Shown in pieces: positions 41,406 through 51,520 of a stretch of 64,000 nucleotides of DNA (within the stretch, counting starts at the first letter, position 1; each line of letters starts with the position of its first letter). A program made the position numbers and the translations under genes. The notes under the pieces were generated by a model. That model was not told the DNA's origin. It saw nothing but the letters and a program-made list of their open reading frames with translations, and made no database searches. Source of the stretch: Legionella massiliensis (GTDB taxonomy: Bacteria; Pseudomonadota; Gammaproteobacteria; Legionellales; Legionellaceae); NCBI RefSeq assembly GCF_000756815.1, contig NZ_CCVW01000001.1, positions 496,001-560,000 of the forward strand. The letters are read 5' to 3'.

Positions 41406-41505
41406 CCAGGTTCCATGCAAGAATTTGGCTGCAAAAGCGATTCTTGCATTTGATCTCTAATATCGGTTAGCCTCGATAAATCTTGAACATGAAGCAATTC
41501 ATTAT

Positions 41506-42588
41506 ATGAATAGTGATATTTTCCGATATAAATGCAGTTTTATAACCTTTGCCTTGCTTCTTGGTTATACCTTTCTTCATATCGAACTTACTGGCCTTTA
41601 TAGTGAATTATCTCTCGATGGCTTAATGAATTTTTCAGTGCGCCTGCCCTATGCACAACGCCTTCTGGTTCCGGGTTTGGCTCGTTTGTTATCAATGCTG
41701 CTTCCCCTGAAATCTGGAGAGTTATTCTTTCTGATGGAATGGCTCTTTGTCACTTTGTTTTATTTCGCACTGCGAAGATTGTTACAAGAAGAGTTTAGCC
41801 CGCGACAAGCACAACTGTTCAGTTGGTTAAGTATTCTTCTCTTACCTCTGATCACTGTTGTGAATTATCGTTTTCAAAGCCAGGGAGCAGCGGCAGTCTA
41901 TTCGCCAAGTGATACGGCCTCCTTATTCTTTATAGTCCTGGGATTTTTATTTTGCTTGCGCAAGGAATGGGGTTACTTTATTCCCTGGGTCTTTTTGGCG
42001 ACCCTAAATCGTGAGTCTAGTATTTTGCTGGTGTTCATAATCCCTGCCCTCCATTGGCAGAATCGTAAAATGATACTTAAGCCCATGTTTCTGGCGATAT
42101 TGGCCTATTTATTTGCGCGGTTGCTGGTCTTAGAGTTTTTGTCAGGTGTACAGGGACAATTGATGGAATGGTATCTGCAGGGAGGTTTGAGCACGCATTT
42201 TGCTGATAACCTGATTTGGTTGTTGAATGACCAAAATATTCTTTTGTTTAGTTTCTGTTTTGCAGGATTATCCCTATTGTGGTTCGCGTTCTTTGACTAC
42301 ATTCCCGAACGATATAGGCCTTTACGTTATGTCGTTCTATGCTATTTCTTGGGCTTGCTGTTGATAGGGCGTTTTATGGAAGCAAGGATCTTTAGTGAAA
42401 TTGTTGCCTTGCTTTACTTCCCCGTCTGTCTAGCTTTAAGAAACTGGGTTGCGGGGCTCGAACCGGTTTATCCTGTTAATCCGGGATTTAGTTATTATTT
42501 TAATAGGTATTCTGTTCTTTGTGCCTTAATGGCGACAGTTATGTTAAGACAACCGCTCAATCAGCTCGTAATTTGGATTGCAGGGTGA
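41506..42588 (+). CDS. Polytopic membrane protein of unknown function
   Basis: The 360-residue product has about nine hydrophobic helices, beginning at residue 10 and ending near 355. Conserved-looking loops are SVRLPYAQRLLVPGLARLL and VNYRFQSQGAAAVYSPSDTASL. These resemble the layout of GT-C-type or polysaccharide-related membrane proteins, but there is no clear family match. It lies just upstream of the surface-polysaccharide region. The ribosome-binding site is weak. Confidence 0.8.
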   Translation: MNSDIFRYKCSFITFALLLGYTFLHIELTGLYSELSLDGLMNFSVRLPYAQRLLVPGLARLLSMLLPLKSGELFFLMEWLFVTLFYFALRRLLQEEFSPRQAQLFSWLSILLLPLITVVNYRFQSQGAAAVYSPSDTASLFFIVLGFLFCLRKEWGYFIPWVFLATLNRESSILLVFIIPALHWQNRKMILKPMFLAILAYLFARLLVLEFLSGVQGQLMEWYLQGGLSTHFADNLIWLLNDQNILLFSFCFAGLSLLWFAFFDYIPERYRPLRYVVLCYFLGLLLIGRFMEARIFSEIVALLYFPVCLALRNWVAGLEPVYPVNPGFSYYFNRYSVLCALMATVMLRQPLNQLVIWIAG

Positions 42589-42604
42589 CGGAATTATCCC
42601 TTCT

Positions 42605-42623
42605 GCCCCTCAGGGAGAGGGGC
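42605..42623. terminator. Hairpin between convergent genes
   Basis: GCCCCTC and GAGGGGC form a 7-bp stem around AGGGA. It is followed by CACTGCCTTTAACTTAATGG and TAGTG (42623-42647), which look like the two ends of the CACTGCCATTAAGTT element joined together, a possible relic of excision. Confidence 0.5.
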
Positions 42624-42657
42624 ACTGCCTTTAACTTAATGGTAGTGAGGGAGCTCA

Positions 42658-42978
42658 TTAGAAATGTGATTTAACCCGTTGCCAAAAAGATTCTTTAGGA
42701 TTCTTTTTGCATTCTTCAATGATTTCTGGAACCAGTTTTTCAGTGCCACTGATTAGAACATTGATGTCTTCAGTGTTACCTTTTTTTACCTTTCCAGCAG
42801 TCCAGTAAATAACTTTGGGTCTATAAACCTCATCAAGAGCCAGAAACTCTTCACAGGTCATTCTGTTGGCTTGTTTAGCTTTAGTAGCAGAGTCAGAAGA
42901 TGTTTTGTCAGTTTCAGCAGCTAGGTTTCCAGCAAAGGCTAGCAGTAAGGGCAGGCTTATTATTTTTATTAGTCGCAT
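42658..42978 (-). CDS. hdeA: HdeA-like periplasmic acid-stress chaperone
   Basis: HdeA binds unfolding proteins in the periplasm at low pH. The protein of 106 residues has a signal peptide (KIISLPLLLAFAGNLAAE) and the HdeA core MTCEEFLALDEVYRPKVIYW followed by a second cysteine in IIEECKKNP. The Cys pair would form the conserved disulfide. GGAGAAATT lies before the chosen ATG; a longer frame upstream runs into repeat sequence. The gene could matter in acidified vacuoles, which is inference. Confidence 0.82.
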   Translation of the reverse strand: MRLIKIISLPLLLAFAGNLAAETDKTSSDSATKAKQANRMTCEEFLALDEVYRPKVIYWTAGKVKKGNTEDINVLISGTEKLVPEIIEECKKNPKESFWQRVKSHF

Positions 42979-43108
42979 TAAAATTTCTCCATAAATAGGT
43001 TTACAACTGTGCTCGGTGATAAAGTCAGAATAACGTTCAGCACTGGCGGCGAGTATTATTGTGCTTCTATGAATTAAAAGCGAGTACTTTTGTAAGTGTT
43101 TCATCAGC

Positions 43109-43217
43109 CCGTCATCCAGAGCGCAGCGAAGGGTCTTCTGAATGTGGCACCCTGCTAATCCCGGAGATCCTTCGCTGCGCTCTGGATGACGGAATGCAGA
43201 GGGGGCGTGACCTATTA
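43109..43217. repeat. Palindromic MITE-like element, core 1, one end lost
   Basis: Arms 43109-43132 and 43169-43192 pair perfectly over 24 bp (CCGTCATCCAGAGCGCAGCG and on). The loop is inverted relative to the other copies (CTAATCCCGGAGATCC). The right end TGACCTATTA is at 43208-43217; the left end is missing. Confidence 0.75.
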
Positions 43218-43233
43218 CAACGAATATGTGTTT

Positions 43234-43980
43234 TTAACCGGTTATTGATTTCAGCCAAACCTTATAAGGTTGAGCAAGCCACCATTTAAGTGGAACATGG
43301 CTGTGATGTTTTCTAATTGTTTTTATTGCCTCTTGATAATGCAGGCGGCGGTTGGTTTTCGTCTTTGTGAGCTCATGCTCTCTATTTACCGCAACAAAGT
43401 TATCAACATGGATAAGCGGTCCAAAAGTCTTAAACAGGCGCCACCACAGATCATAGTCCATTGTCATATGCAGACTTTCATCCAAGCCTCCGATGGCTTC
43501 CCATGCGGAACGTCTCATCAAGGTTGCTGGTTGAGCAATAATACAGCGTAAGGCCAAGCGGCGGACGTTAAAAGGTTCAACCCAAACAGGGCGCATGGAC
43601 TGATTTTTCTCGATAAAATTCCAGGCTTTCCCATAAGCTGCTGGCGCTTTGGGATGCTGATTCAAGGTGTTAATTAAAGAAGATAGGCCGCCTGGCAATA
43701 ACCAATCATCACTATTTATCCAGCAAACATAGGGGGCGGACCCTTTGGCAATGCCTTCATTAATAGCTGCAGACTGGCCATTGTCTCGTTGACTGCGCCA
43801 GCCAGCTAATTTATGTTCCCACTTTTTTATGACCTCAACAGAATTGTCAGAAGATCCGCCATCAAGCACAAAAACTTCTACAGGCAGATCCTGTTCGAAA
43901 ATAGAGGCTAAGGCCTTATCCAGGAAGCGCCCTTGGTTAAAGGATGGCACAGCGATGGTTACTTGTGGTTGCATTGACAT
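43234..43980 (-). CDS. Family 2 glycosyltransferase
   Basis: The GT-A fold is shown by VTIAVPSFNQGRFLDKALAS at the N-terminus, VFVLDGGSSDNSVEVI and the metal-binding WINSDDWL. The 248-residue protein lacks membrane helices and would act at the cytoplasmic face. It is the fourth gene of manC-gmd-fcl-GT2; its ATG overlaps the fcl stop by one base (TAATG). It may transfer fucose or the next sugar; the acceptor cannot be told from sequence. Confidence 0.92.
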   Translation of the reverse strand: MSMQPQVTIAVPSFNQGRFLDKALASIFEQDLPVEVFVLDGGSSDNSVEVIKKWEHKLAGWRSQRDNGQSAAINEGIAKGSAPYVCWINSDDWLLPGGLSSLINTLNQHPKAPAAYGKAWNFIEKNQSMRPVWVEPFNVRRLALRCIIAQPATLMRRSAWEAIGGLDESLHMTMDYDLWWRLFKTFGPLIHVDNFVAVNREHELTKTKTNRRLHYQEAIKTIRKHHSHVPLKWWLAQPYKVWLKSITG

Positions 43981-44912
43981 TAGTTTCTATGGTTGTGTTT
44001 TAAAAAATCTTGATAGGTCTTGGCAATTCCATCTCTTAGCGCTGTTCGGGCTGACCAGCCAAGAGTTCTCATCTTCTCTACATCCAAAAGCTTGCGTGGT
44101 GTGCCGTCTGGTTTTGTGGTATCAAAAATAATGTCACCTGTAAAACCAACAACTTCCATGATTATTTCCGCTAGTTCCCGAATACTTACGTCTGTTCCAG
44201 AACCAATATTAAAAATTCCATCGGCAATGTCATTTTCCATTAGATAAACACAGGCGTCTGCCATGTCATCAACATAGAGAAATTCCCGCATCGGTGTTCC
44301 AGAGCCCCAAACAACCAGTTGCTTATCACCTCTAAGCTTTGCCTCATGAGATTTACGCATAAGTGCCGGTAAAACATGACTATTATTTAAGTCATAATTG
44401 TCATTAGGACCATAAAGGTTGGTCGGCATCGCGCTTATATATTGCGTACCATACTGGCGATTGTAGCTTTCACAAAGCTTGATCCCAGCGATTTTAGCTA
44501 TAGCATAGGGCTCGTTGGTTTGCTCCAAGGGACCTGTTAACAAATAGTCTTCTTTGATGGGTTGCGCACAATCGCGGGGATAAATACAACTTGAGCCAAG
44601 GAATAACAAACGTTTAACACCTGCCTGCCAGGCAGCATGAATGACATTGGCTTGAACCATCAGATTTTCATAGATAAATTCCGCGCGATAGGTATTGTTC
44701 GCGTGAATGCCCCCTACCTTTGCTGCAGCAATAAAGACGTATTCGGGTTTTTCAGCCTTGAGAAAAGCCGTCACCGCAGCTTGATTCGTTAAATCAAGCT
44801 CAGCGTGATTACGTAGGACTAAGTTAGTATAGCCCGCCTGATCCAAGCATCTTACAATAGCTGAACCAACCATGCCACGATGCCCTGCAACATAGATCTT
44901 TGGCATATTCAC
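43980..44912 (-). CDS. fcl: GDP-L-fucose synthase
   Basis: Fcl (WcaG) epimerises and reduces GDP-4-keto-6-deoxymannose to GDP-L-fucose. The Rossmann motif is [14 protein letters not shown], and the SDR catalytic Ser and YxxxK are in [11 protein letters not shown] and [11 protein letters not shown]. The length, 310 residues, fits. It follows gmd by five bases. Confidence 0.97.
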   Translation of the reverse strand: MNMPKIYVAGHRGMVGSAIVRCLDQAGYTNLVLRNHAELDLTNQAAVTAFLKAEKPEYVFIAAAKVGGIHANNTYRAEFIYENLMVQANVIHAAWQAGVKRLLFLGSSCIYPRDCAQPIKEDYLLTGPLEQTNEPYAIAKIAGIKLCESYNRQYGTQYISAMPTNLYGPNDNYDLNNSHVLPALMRKSHEAKLRGDKQLVVWGSGTPMREFLYVDDMADACVYLMENDIADGIFNIGSGTDVSIRELAEIIMEVVGFTGDIIFDTTKPDGTPRKLLDVEKMRTLGWSARTALRDGIAKTYQDFLKHNHRN

Positions 44913-44917
44913 TCACC

Positions 44918-46000
44918 TCACTCATGGTAATCATAAGTAGCAAAACCATGGCTTCGCATTAGCTCATCCTGGCGTGCTGCATTCAAATCGCTAAGCATCA
45001 TTTCTGAGACCAGCTCTTTGAAGCTTGTTCTCGGAACCCAGCCCAACTTTTCACGTGCTTTGGTTGCATCACCGAGGAGTGTCGCCACTTCTGCCGGACG
45101 GAAATAGCGTGGGTCAACACGAACGATAGCATTCCCTTGTTGATCTTTTCCGATTTCATTAACACCGTCGCCTTCCCAGGTGATTTTAATGTCAATTTCA
45201 GCAGCAGCTGTTTCTACAAATTCGCGCACGCTATATTGTTCACCTGTAGCAATTACGAAGTCTTCCGCTTCTTCTTGTTGGAGCATTAACCATTGCATTT
45301 CGACATAATCACGGGCGTGTCCCCAATCACGCAGTGCGTCAAGATTACCCAGGTAGAGGCAGTCTTGCATTCCCAGCTTAATGCGTGCCAGAGCGCGGGT
45401 GATTTTACGAGTTACGAAAGTTTCCCCACGTAAGGGGCTTTCATGATTGAATAAAATTCCGTTACAAGCATAGATGCCATAAGCTTCACGATAGTTAACT
45501 GTAATCCAATAGGCGTAGAGCTTGGCAACAGCATAAGGGCTGCGCGGATAGAACGGGGTTGTTTCCTTTTGGGGAGTCTCTTGAACCAGGCCATAAAGCT
45601 CGGAAGTAGATGCTTGATAAAATTTGGTTTTTTTCTCAAGGCCAAGCAGGCGAATTGCTTCTAGAATTCGTAAAGTTCCAATTCCATCCGCGTTTGCTGT
45701 GTATTCCGGTGTTTCAAAACTCACAGCAACATGGCTCATTGCGGCCAGATTATAAATCTCGTCAGGTTGCACTTCTTGGATGATTCGAATCAGATTCGTA
45801 GAATCGGTTAAATCACCATGGTGTAAGATGAAATTACGATTTTCAGCATGGGGATCCTGATAAAGATGATCAATACGTGCTGTATTAAACAGTGATGCGC
45901 GCCGCTTTATGCCATGCACAATGTAATTTTTTTTAAGTAATAACTCAGCAAGGTAGGTTCCATCTTGACCTGTCACACCTAAAATCAACGCTGTCTTCAT
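44918..46000 (-). CDS. gmd: GDP-mannose 4,6-dehydratase
   Basis: Gmd makes GDP-4-keto-6-deoxymannose, the precursor for Fcl. The motif [19 protein letters not shown], the ASTSELYG active-site region and the YAVAK tyrosine/lysine pair are all present in 360 residues. It is the middle gene of the GDP-fucose operon. Confidence 0.98.
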   Translation of the reverse strand: MKTALILGVTGQDGTYLAELLLKKNYIVHGIKRRASLFNTARIDHLYQDPHAENRNFILHHGDLTDSTNLIRIIQEVQPDEIYNLAAMSHVAVSFETPEYTANADGIGTLRILEAIRLLGLEKKTKFYQASTSELYGLVQETPQKETTPFYPRSPYAVAKLYAYWITVNYREAYGIYACNGILFNHESPLRGETFVTRKITRALARIKLGMQDCLYLGNLDALRDWGHARDYVEMQWLMLQQEEAEDFVIATGEQYSVREFVETAAAEIDIKITWEGDGVNEIGKDQQGNAIVRVDPRYFRPAEVATLLGDATKAREKLGWVPRTSFKELVSEMMLSDLNAARQDELMRSHGFATYDYHE

Positions 46001-46041
46001 TTTTATCCTTTACCTCTTTCAAATAGTTGCGAATTGTATCA

Positions 46042-47457
46042 CTAAACTCGCCCATAGTTATCTTGGAAGCGAACAATATCGTCTTCACCTAAATATTCGC
46101 CGCTTTGTACTTCAATCATCACTAAATTGAGAACGCCAGGATTTTCAAGGCGATGCTTATGTCCTGCTGGGATATAGGTGGACTCATTTGTTTTAACGAA
46201 AAAAGTCTCTTCGCCATTGGTTACGCTAGCCATCCCGCTGACTACGATCCAATGCTCACTACGATGATGATGCATTTGTAAACTTAAGCTTGCCCCGGGT
46301 TTTACCTCAATTCGTTTAATCTTAAAGCGTTCACTTTCTTCTAAAATAGTATAACTGCCCCAAGGACGATGCACTGTGCGGTGAAACTTGTGAGCTTCGT
46401 GATTTTGAATTTTTAACTTGGTATAAATATGTTCAATATCATGAGTCCGGGATTTGTCTGCAACTAATAATGCGTCATGGGTATCAATGATCATGAGATT
46501 ATTTACGCCAACAGCACCTATTAACCGACTATCACTTTGGATATGACAGTTTTCGACATCATGCAGAAATGCCTCACCGTCGATGCGATTGCCATTGATA
46601 TCTGCTGGCATTAACTCACTCAGAGCGTTCCACGAACTGATAGAGGTCCAGTGGATATCACAGGGAATAACGGCAGCCTGAGATCTATCAGCCATAATAA
46701 TTTCTTCAATGGTTTTTTCAGGAACATCGCCAAAGCTTGATGACTCAAGATCAAGTCGATTGAAGTTCTTACCAGAAATAAACTGGGATTGTTCTACGCA
46801 GGTTCTAAGTGTGTGTAGAATCTGAGGGCATTGCTTTTCAATGGCTTGTAAAATCGTTCCTGCTTTGAAAAGGAAGATTCCTGAACTCCATAAGTACCGA
46901 TCGTTATTCAGGTATTCATGAGTCTGCGCTAAATCTGGTTCTTCTATGAAATTTAGAATCTGGCCATCTTCATGCTCGATGAAGCTATAGCTTGCACTGG
47001 CATCCTGAGCTTTCATACCAAAGGCAACAAGCTTGTCCTTTAAGGCCAATACGGAGGCCGCAGAAACAGCCTGCTGAAAGGCATCTTGATCACTTATTAA
47101 GTCATCTGCGCTTAAAACCAATATCAAGCTTTCTTCACCATAAGTTTTCATTACTTGTAGGGCGGCGGTGGCAATAGCTGCTGCGGTATTCCTTTTGAAG
47201 GGTTCGAGTATAAAAGATGTGGTTACAGCGCTGTCATTTATCTCACGAAATTCATCTTCAATTTTGAAGAAAAGTTCACGATTAGTTACTGTGAGTATTT
47301 CCATAACCCCTGGCAATCCTGTCCCATGCAAAAAGGCTTTTTGTAACAGACTATGACCATTATCAAGACGAATGAAGGGTTTAGGGTGCATTTCCCGCGA
47401 AACTGGCCATAGACGTGCGCCTTCTCCGCCACAAAGGATTATGGGAATTAAATGCAT
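46042..47457 (-). CDS. manC: Mannose-1-phosphate guanylyltransferase / mannose-6-phosphate isomerase
   Basis: The bifunctional enzyme makes GDP-mannose. The nucleotidyltransferase part begins LIPIILCGGEGARLWPVSRE; the C-terminal cupin has the type II isomerase motif RPWGSYTILEESERFKIKRI and LSLQMHHHRSEHW. I start at the ATG preceded by AAGGAAAG (471 residues), 33 bases inside the longest frame. It is the first gene of the GDP-fucose operon and is divergent from rfbG across a 270-bp AT-rich gap that should hold both promoters. Confidence 0.96.
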   Translation of the reverse strand: MHLIPIILCGGEGARLWPVSREMHPKPFIRLDNGHSLLQKAFLHGTGLPGVMEILTVTNRELFFKIEDEFREINDSAVTTSFILEPFKRNTAAAIATAALQVMKTYGEESLILVLSADDLISDQDAFQQAVSAASVLALKDKLVAFGMKAQDASASYSFIEHEDGQILNFIEEPDLAQTHEYLNNDRYLWSSGIFLFKAGTILQAIEKQCPQILHTLRTCVEQSQFISGKNFNRLDLESSSFGDVPEKTIEEIIMADRSQAAVIPCDIHWTSISSWNALSELMPADINGNRIDGEAFLHDVENCHIQSDSRLIGAVGVNNLMIIDTHDALLVADKSRTHDIEHIYTKLKIQNHEAHKFHRTVHRPWGSYTILEESERFKIKRIEVKPGASLSLQMHHHRSEHWIVVSGMASVTNGEETFFVKTNESTYIPAGHKHRLENPGVLNLVMIEVQSGEYLGEDDIVRFQDNYGRV

Positions 47458-47728
47458 AACTTTCCTTAGCTCTTGATTCTCAATGTTCATTAAAAGTATC
47501 TATATTCCGGATTATTTTAATAGCAATTAGATTTCACTTAATCGCGAATTTTCTTCATCTAAACTGAGTATTTATTTGCGATTTAACTAGGCCAAATAGC
47601 ATGAAACTGAAGAATAAATTGCTTTAGCAAAATGAGTATCGTACTATTTTGGGCATAAAAATGGAAGTTGATTATTTTTTTTTCAATCTTTGAGTCGTGA
47701 TTATCTTCATAAAACGAGGTATTTCCCT

Positions 47729-48805
47729 ATGAGTTTGTTGCCTTTTGAACAGTCATTAACCAACAAAAAGATTCTTGTCACGGGGCATACTGGTTTCACA
47801 GGTGGCTGGGCTTGTCTGTGGTTACAACGCATTGGCGCAAAACTAGCGGGTTACTCTCTGCCACCAAATACCTCTCCTTCTTTATTCGATGCCCTGAATC
47901 TACAAGACACAGTGCCAACAACCTTGGGCGATCTTTGTGATTATGATGCCTTACTAAAAACGGTCGATGATTTTCAACCCGACATGATTTTGCATCTAGC
48001 CGCACAACCCTTGGTGCGTCGATCCTATCAAGAACCTGTGCGGACCTTTGCTGTTAACTCACAAGGCACTGTCCATGTCCTTGAAGCAGCCCGTTTGGTT
48101 AAAAGTGTTAAGGCTGTTTTATGTGTTACCACCGATAAGGTCTATAAGAATAAGGAATGGCTCTGGCCCTATCGTGAAGAGGATGCCTTAGGGGGGAAAG
48201 ATCCCTATAGTGCGTCAAAGGCCGCAGCAGAGATGGTTATATATAGTTATGCCGCATCTTATCCCTGGCAGGAAAACAAGGGACCGGCGATTGCTATAGC
48301 CCGAGGCGGCAATATTATTGGTGGTGGTGATTGGTCAGAAGACCGCTTAATTCCTGACTTTGTCCGTGCGGTAACCAGCGGCGACTCAATGACTTTGCGT
48401 TATCCCGATGCAACGAGACCCTGGCAGCATGTTCTGGCCCTAGTGCATGGCTATATGATGCTATTGGCGGGGCTAATCTCTGATAATCCTGCAACCTATG
48501 CTCGTGCCTGGAATCTTGGCCCCCAAGATCCCCAGTCTTATTCTGTGCGAGATGTACTAGAGCTGATGTGTGAGTGTTGGGAACGCCCGAAGCTGAACTA
48601 TATGCAAAACCCCCTTCCTGAGGCTAGCGCCCTTGCTTTGGATAGCTCGATGGCCAAAGCGCTTCTTAAATGGAGCTCTGTTTGGGACACTAAACAAGTT
48701 ATTGCGGAAACTGCTGCTTGGTATAGGGAATATTATGCTAATTCTCGTGCTGTGAAAGAGAGTACTTTGGGGCAGATTGAGTTATGGCGGGATGGCCTGC
48801 GGTAA
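47729..48805 (+). CDS. rfbG: CDP-glucose 4,6-dehydratase
   Basis: RfbG (DdhB) turns CDP-glucose into CDP-4-keto-6-deoxyglucose, the source of 3,6-dideoxy and branched sugars. The motif ILVTGHTGFTGGWACLWL, TTDKVYKNKEW and YSASKAAAE are diagnostic. From the ATG at MSLLPFEQSL it has 358 residues. The partner CDP-glucose pyrophosphorylase (rfbF) is not within this window, so the CDP-glucose must come from a gene elsewhere. A REP-like sequence and nested repeats follow. Confidence 0.95.
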   Translation: MSLLPFEQSLTNKKILVTGHTGFTGGWACLWLQRIGAKLAGYSLPPNTSPSLFDALNLQDTVPTTLGDLCDYDALLKTVDDFQPDMILHLAAQPLVRRSYQEPVRTFAVNSQGTVHVLEAARLVKSVKAVLCVTTDKVYKNKEWLWPYREEDALGGKDPYSASKAAAEMVIYSYAASYPWQENKGPAIAIARGGNIIGGGDWSEDRLIPDFVRAVTSGDSMTLRYPDATRPWQHVLALVHGYMMLLAGLISDNPATYARAWNLGPQDPQSYSVRDVLELMCECWERPKLNYMQNPLPEASALALDSSMAKALLKWSSVWDTKQVIAETAAWYREYYANSRAVKESTLGQIELWRDGLR

Positions 48806-48818
48806 CTGTGAGCCGGCT

Positions 48819-48850
48819 ACCCGGATTTCGCTTCGCTGTATCCAGGCTAC
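48819..48850. repeat. Half copy of the REP-like CCCGGATTTCGC repeat
   Basis: ACCCGGATTTCGCTTCGCTG and the following TATCCAGGCTAC match the right half of the palindrome at 3843-3908. The left arm is absent. Confidence 0.6.
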
Positions 48851-48922
48851 GGACTGCTCGGAACAAGAGCAACGGTATTAAAGTATCAAATACAGACTTT
48901 CTGTGAATAGGACGTGAATACT

Positions 48923-49190
48923 CAATGGCGTCAACTTAAGGAGCAATACCTCAGGTTCGAAGACGATATGTCCTCTTTCCCCTTGAGGAGAGAGTTAGAG
49001 ACACTGCCATTAAGTTAAGGGCATTTGTCATTCCCGCAAAGGCGGGAAACCATCTCTACATTGGCACTGTGCTTAGCTAGAAATATTTTCCCGCCTTTGC
49101 GAGAATGACAAAACCTGCCTTAACTTAATGGCAGTGGGAGTTAGAGAGAGGGGGGGATGCGGCATAAATTTACTTAAGTTGACGCCATTG
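48923..49190. repeat. Nested inverted-repeat elements (one repeat inside another)
   Basis: The outer ends are a perfect 18-bp inverted repeat, CAATGGCGTCAACTTAAG (48923-48940) and CTTAAGTTGACGCCATTG (49173-49190). Inside lies a second element with perfect 19-bp ends, CACTGCCATTAAGTTAAGG (49002-49020) and its complement at 49118-49136. Within that, a third pair of arms (49024-49049 and 49087-49112) pairs over 26 bp with one mismatch around CATTCCCGCAAAGGCGGG. The 430-bp gap between rfbG and the next gene holds nothing else. Confidence 0.85.
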
Positions 49191-49234
49191 TGTGAACACT
49201 TACCCAAGTTGTCCCCGGAAATAGAGATCTTAGA

Positions 49235-51520
49235 ATGAATTATTTTGGAACAGAAATATTTTGGACTGCACTGTTATCACAAGTGTTCACTTTATTTTTG
49301 AGTACGATAATCGGTCGATTATGGGCTGTGGCTCTTCCCTATAAAATGCAAGCACCAGCAAGATTTTATTTATCCCCCGTATTTGGTTTAGCAACACTTA
49401 CTATTTTTGCATGCTTTGTTGGACGTTTTTTACCCCTAGGCAATACCCCAGTGGTACCGGTCGGTATTAGTGCGCTATTTATTTGGGCTCTTTATCGCGA
49501 GCAAAACAGATATTCTGCATTACAACATGCTGTGGTAGTAAGCTTAGTCGGCGTCATCTGTGGGACAAGTATCTTGTGTATTTTGTATAAATACGGTGGG
49601 TTTAATCCCCATAACGATGCTTATTTCTATCTGACGCACGCCAACTGGCTGCAATCTAATGCTTTTGCTAAGACTATCCCTCCTGAGCAAGTCATACCCT
49701 ATGACTCGGCTGTTGCTAATTTTCAGAGCTTGGGCTTGAGAATGGGCGGAAGTTTTCTAATGGCACTAATCCAGGCATTACTGAGAATTCAATGGTCTTA
49801 TGATGTTTATCCCTCCGTGGTTGGTTCATCAATCACAGTCTGTTGCCTAGCAATGGGTTTTCCGATAGCTACCGCCTTAAGACCTATGCGACGATTTTAT
49901 CGTTTTGCCTTACTTAGTTTACCCGCTTTAAGCCTGGGTGGGCTTGTACTCAGTGCTAATTCTGGTTTTATGTCGCAATGTGTTGGGCTTGCTGTTGGTG
50001 GTGGTCTGCTCTTTCTTGTTGGACCACTTTTGGCTTGGATTAGCAAAGAAAATCCAAAGGGGCGCACTATTGTTAGAGCTAGTTTGCCCGCGATATTACT
50101 GCTAGTCGGTTTGATTTATACCTATCCTGAGCCGGCCCCCTTCCTCTGTTTAGCACTCGGGCTAAGCAGTTTGATTATGGCTTATCGCTTTAAGGCATGG
50201 AAAAAGCTATTCCTATTTAATATCGTTCTGTTTGGCGTTTCCTTTTTAATTGTTAATTCAGAAATATTGCGTGTTATAACCGCCTTAGGATTCGAGTCTG
50301 GTGCTGTTGTCGGTTCACCTGTTGATTGGACTTTGTTAGGTTATATAGGCCATATGTTTGGAGTTCATGGTGGCGTATGGTCTGATCCCTTTCAGTGGAC
50401 TCTACCAATGACTATCAGGCTCCATTTTTATTTAGGCGCTTCCCTTTTCGCCCTTTTGCTATTATTTCTGGCTGTTAGAGCCAACTATATTAAACTAGAA
50501 ATCTTAAAGGGTACTCTTTTACCGGCTGCTGTCGTTTGTGTTGTATTTTTATTAGCGGTATTGATCTATCGCTATTTTGTTGCCTCACCATTTCCTGTAG
50601 GAAAAGGACAAAGTTGGAGCCAATTTAAATTAACAGATTGGGCTCATCCCTTTGCGATGGTACTGGTTATAGCTGCTATTGCCTCGACAAGACGCTATCT
50701 AGGTAAACTGAATGACTATGGTATCTTGTCTTTAGTTATTTTGTGTTTTCTCACGACTATCCATATGTCAAAACTTCGGTTTTTACAAATTCACTATATG
50801 TACCCTAAAACAAGAAACATTGAGCAGGTATATCTTGATCTACGAAAGACGGTATTAGCCCAATGCCCTGCTGATCTTCCTGTTTACTTGAATTTTCCTA
50901 TGGGCAATCTTAAATACAGGCAAATGGTTGTCTACTATTTGTATGATAGAAAAGTTGCATCTGACTGGTCTGATGACCCCTATATCTATCAATTCCTGCC
51001 CCGACAAAATTATGTACAGGAACCGGCTCTAGGAGCCTGTGTAGTTGAGCTTAAGCATAATAGAATGGTGGAACAAGGCGTCCTAATTGATCCCTTCCAC
51101 ATCGGCAAATTAGAACGGCTGGGATATTTTCAAATTATATCTGTAACAGATAGTTACGGTAGAGAAAGCGATGGGGAAAACGAGTGGTACTGGGTCAAAA
51201 ATAAAATAAATATAGAGCTGAACCCATTGCTGTTTGCCAAGGATCAATTGAAAACAAAAATAAGTTTCGAATATCAAACTCGAGGTGAGCAACAGTTAAC
51301 CCTACATCTAATTACAGACGATAACAAAACTGAAGATATTATTATTAATCAAGGAAATACAAGCAGAGAGGCTTCTTTTGAGGGGGTAATCGATATACCA
51401 CCCGCTTCACTTAGACAAGTTATTATTGAAACCGATGGTAAGGCAACTCCATTGAGTGCAAAGGATTCTAGAGAGGCTGCTTGGATGCTTAAGAATTTTA
51501 AAATTGGTGGTAGCAATTAA
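49235..51520 (+). CDS. Large polytopic membrane protein with C-terminal soluble domain, glycan-related by context
   Basis: About twelve hydrophobic helices fill residues 5-520, with the loop GGFNPHNDAYFYLTHANWLQ after the fourth. A soluble part of roughly 230 residues follows. The layout, with an acidic/polar loop near helix 4 and a periplasmic C-terminus, resembles GT-C glycosyltransferases or O-antigen-processing proteins, but no family motif is certain. It is followed by a 208-bp AT-rich gap. The start ATG has only a weak upstream AGAGA. Confidence 0.8.
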   Translation: MNYFGTEIFWTALLSQVFTLFLSTIIGRLWAVALPYKMQAPARFYLSPVFGLATLTIFACFVGRFLPLGNTPVVPVGISALFIWALYREQNRYSALQHAVVVSLVGVICGTSILCILYKYGGFNPHNDAYFYLTHANWLQSNAFAKTIPPEQVIPYDSAVANFQSLGLRMGGSFLMALIQALLRIQWSYDVYPSVVGSSITVCCLAMGFPIATALRPMRRFYRFALLSLPALSLGGLVLSANSGFMSQCVGLAVGGGLLFLVGPLLAWISKENPKGRTIVRASLPAILLLVGLIYTYPEPAPFLCLALGLSSLIMAYRFKAWKKLFLFNIVLFGVSFLIVNSEILRVITALGFESGAVVGSPVDWTLLGYIGHMFGVHGGVWSDPFQWTLPMTIRLHFYLGASLFALLLLFLAVRANYIKLEILKGTLLPAAVVCVVFLLAVLIYRYFVASPFPVGKGQSWSQFKLTDWAHPFAMVLVIAAIASTRRYLGKLNDYGILSLVILCFLTTIHMSKLRFLQIHYMYPKTRNIEQVYLDLRKTVLAQCPADLPVYLNFPMGNLKYRQMVVYYLYDRKVASDWSDDPYIYQFLPRQNYVQEPALGACVVELKHNRMVEQGVLIDPFHIGKLERLGYFQIISVTDSYGRESDGENEWYWVKNKINIELNPLLFAKDQLKTKISFEYQTRGEQQLTLHLITDDNKTEDIIINQGNTSREASFEGVIDIPPASLRQVIIETDGKATPLSAKDSREAAWMLKNFKIGGSN

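Noticed and set aside
41255-41497. N-terminal extension of HspQ
   Set aside because: The extra 80 codons are translated repeat sequence; the ATG at 41254 has GGAGA and gives the normal HspQ start.
43059-43289. 76-codon plus-strand open frame
   Set aside because: It spans a core-1 palindromic repeat and the end of a minus-strand glycosyltransferase gene.
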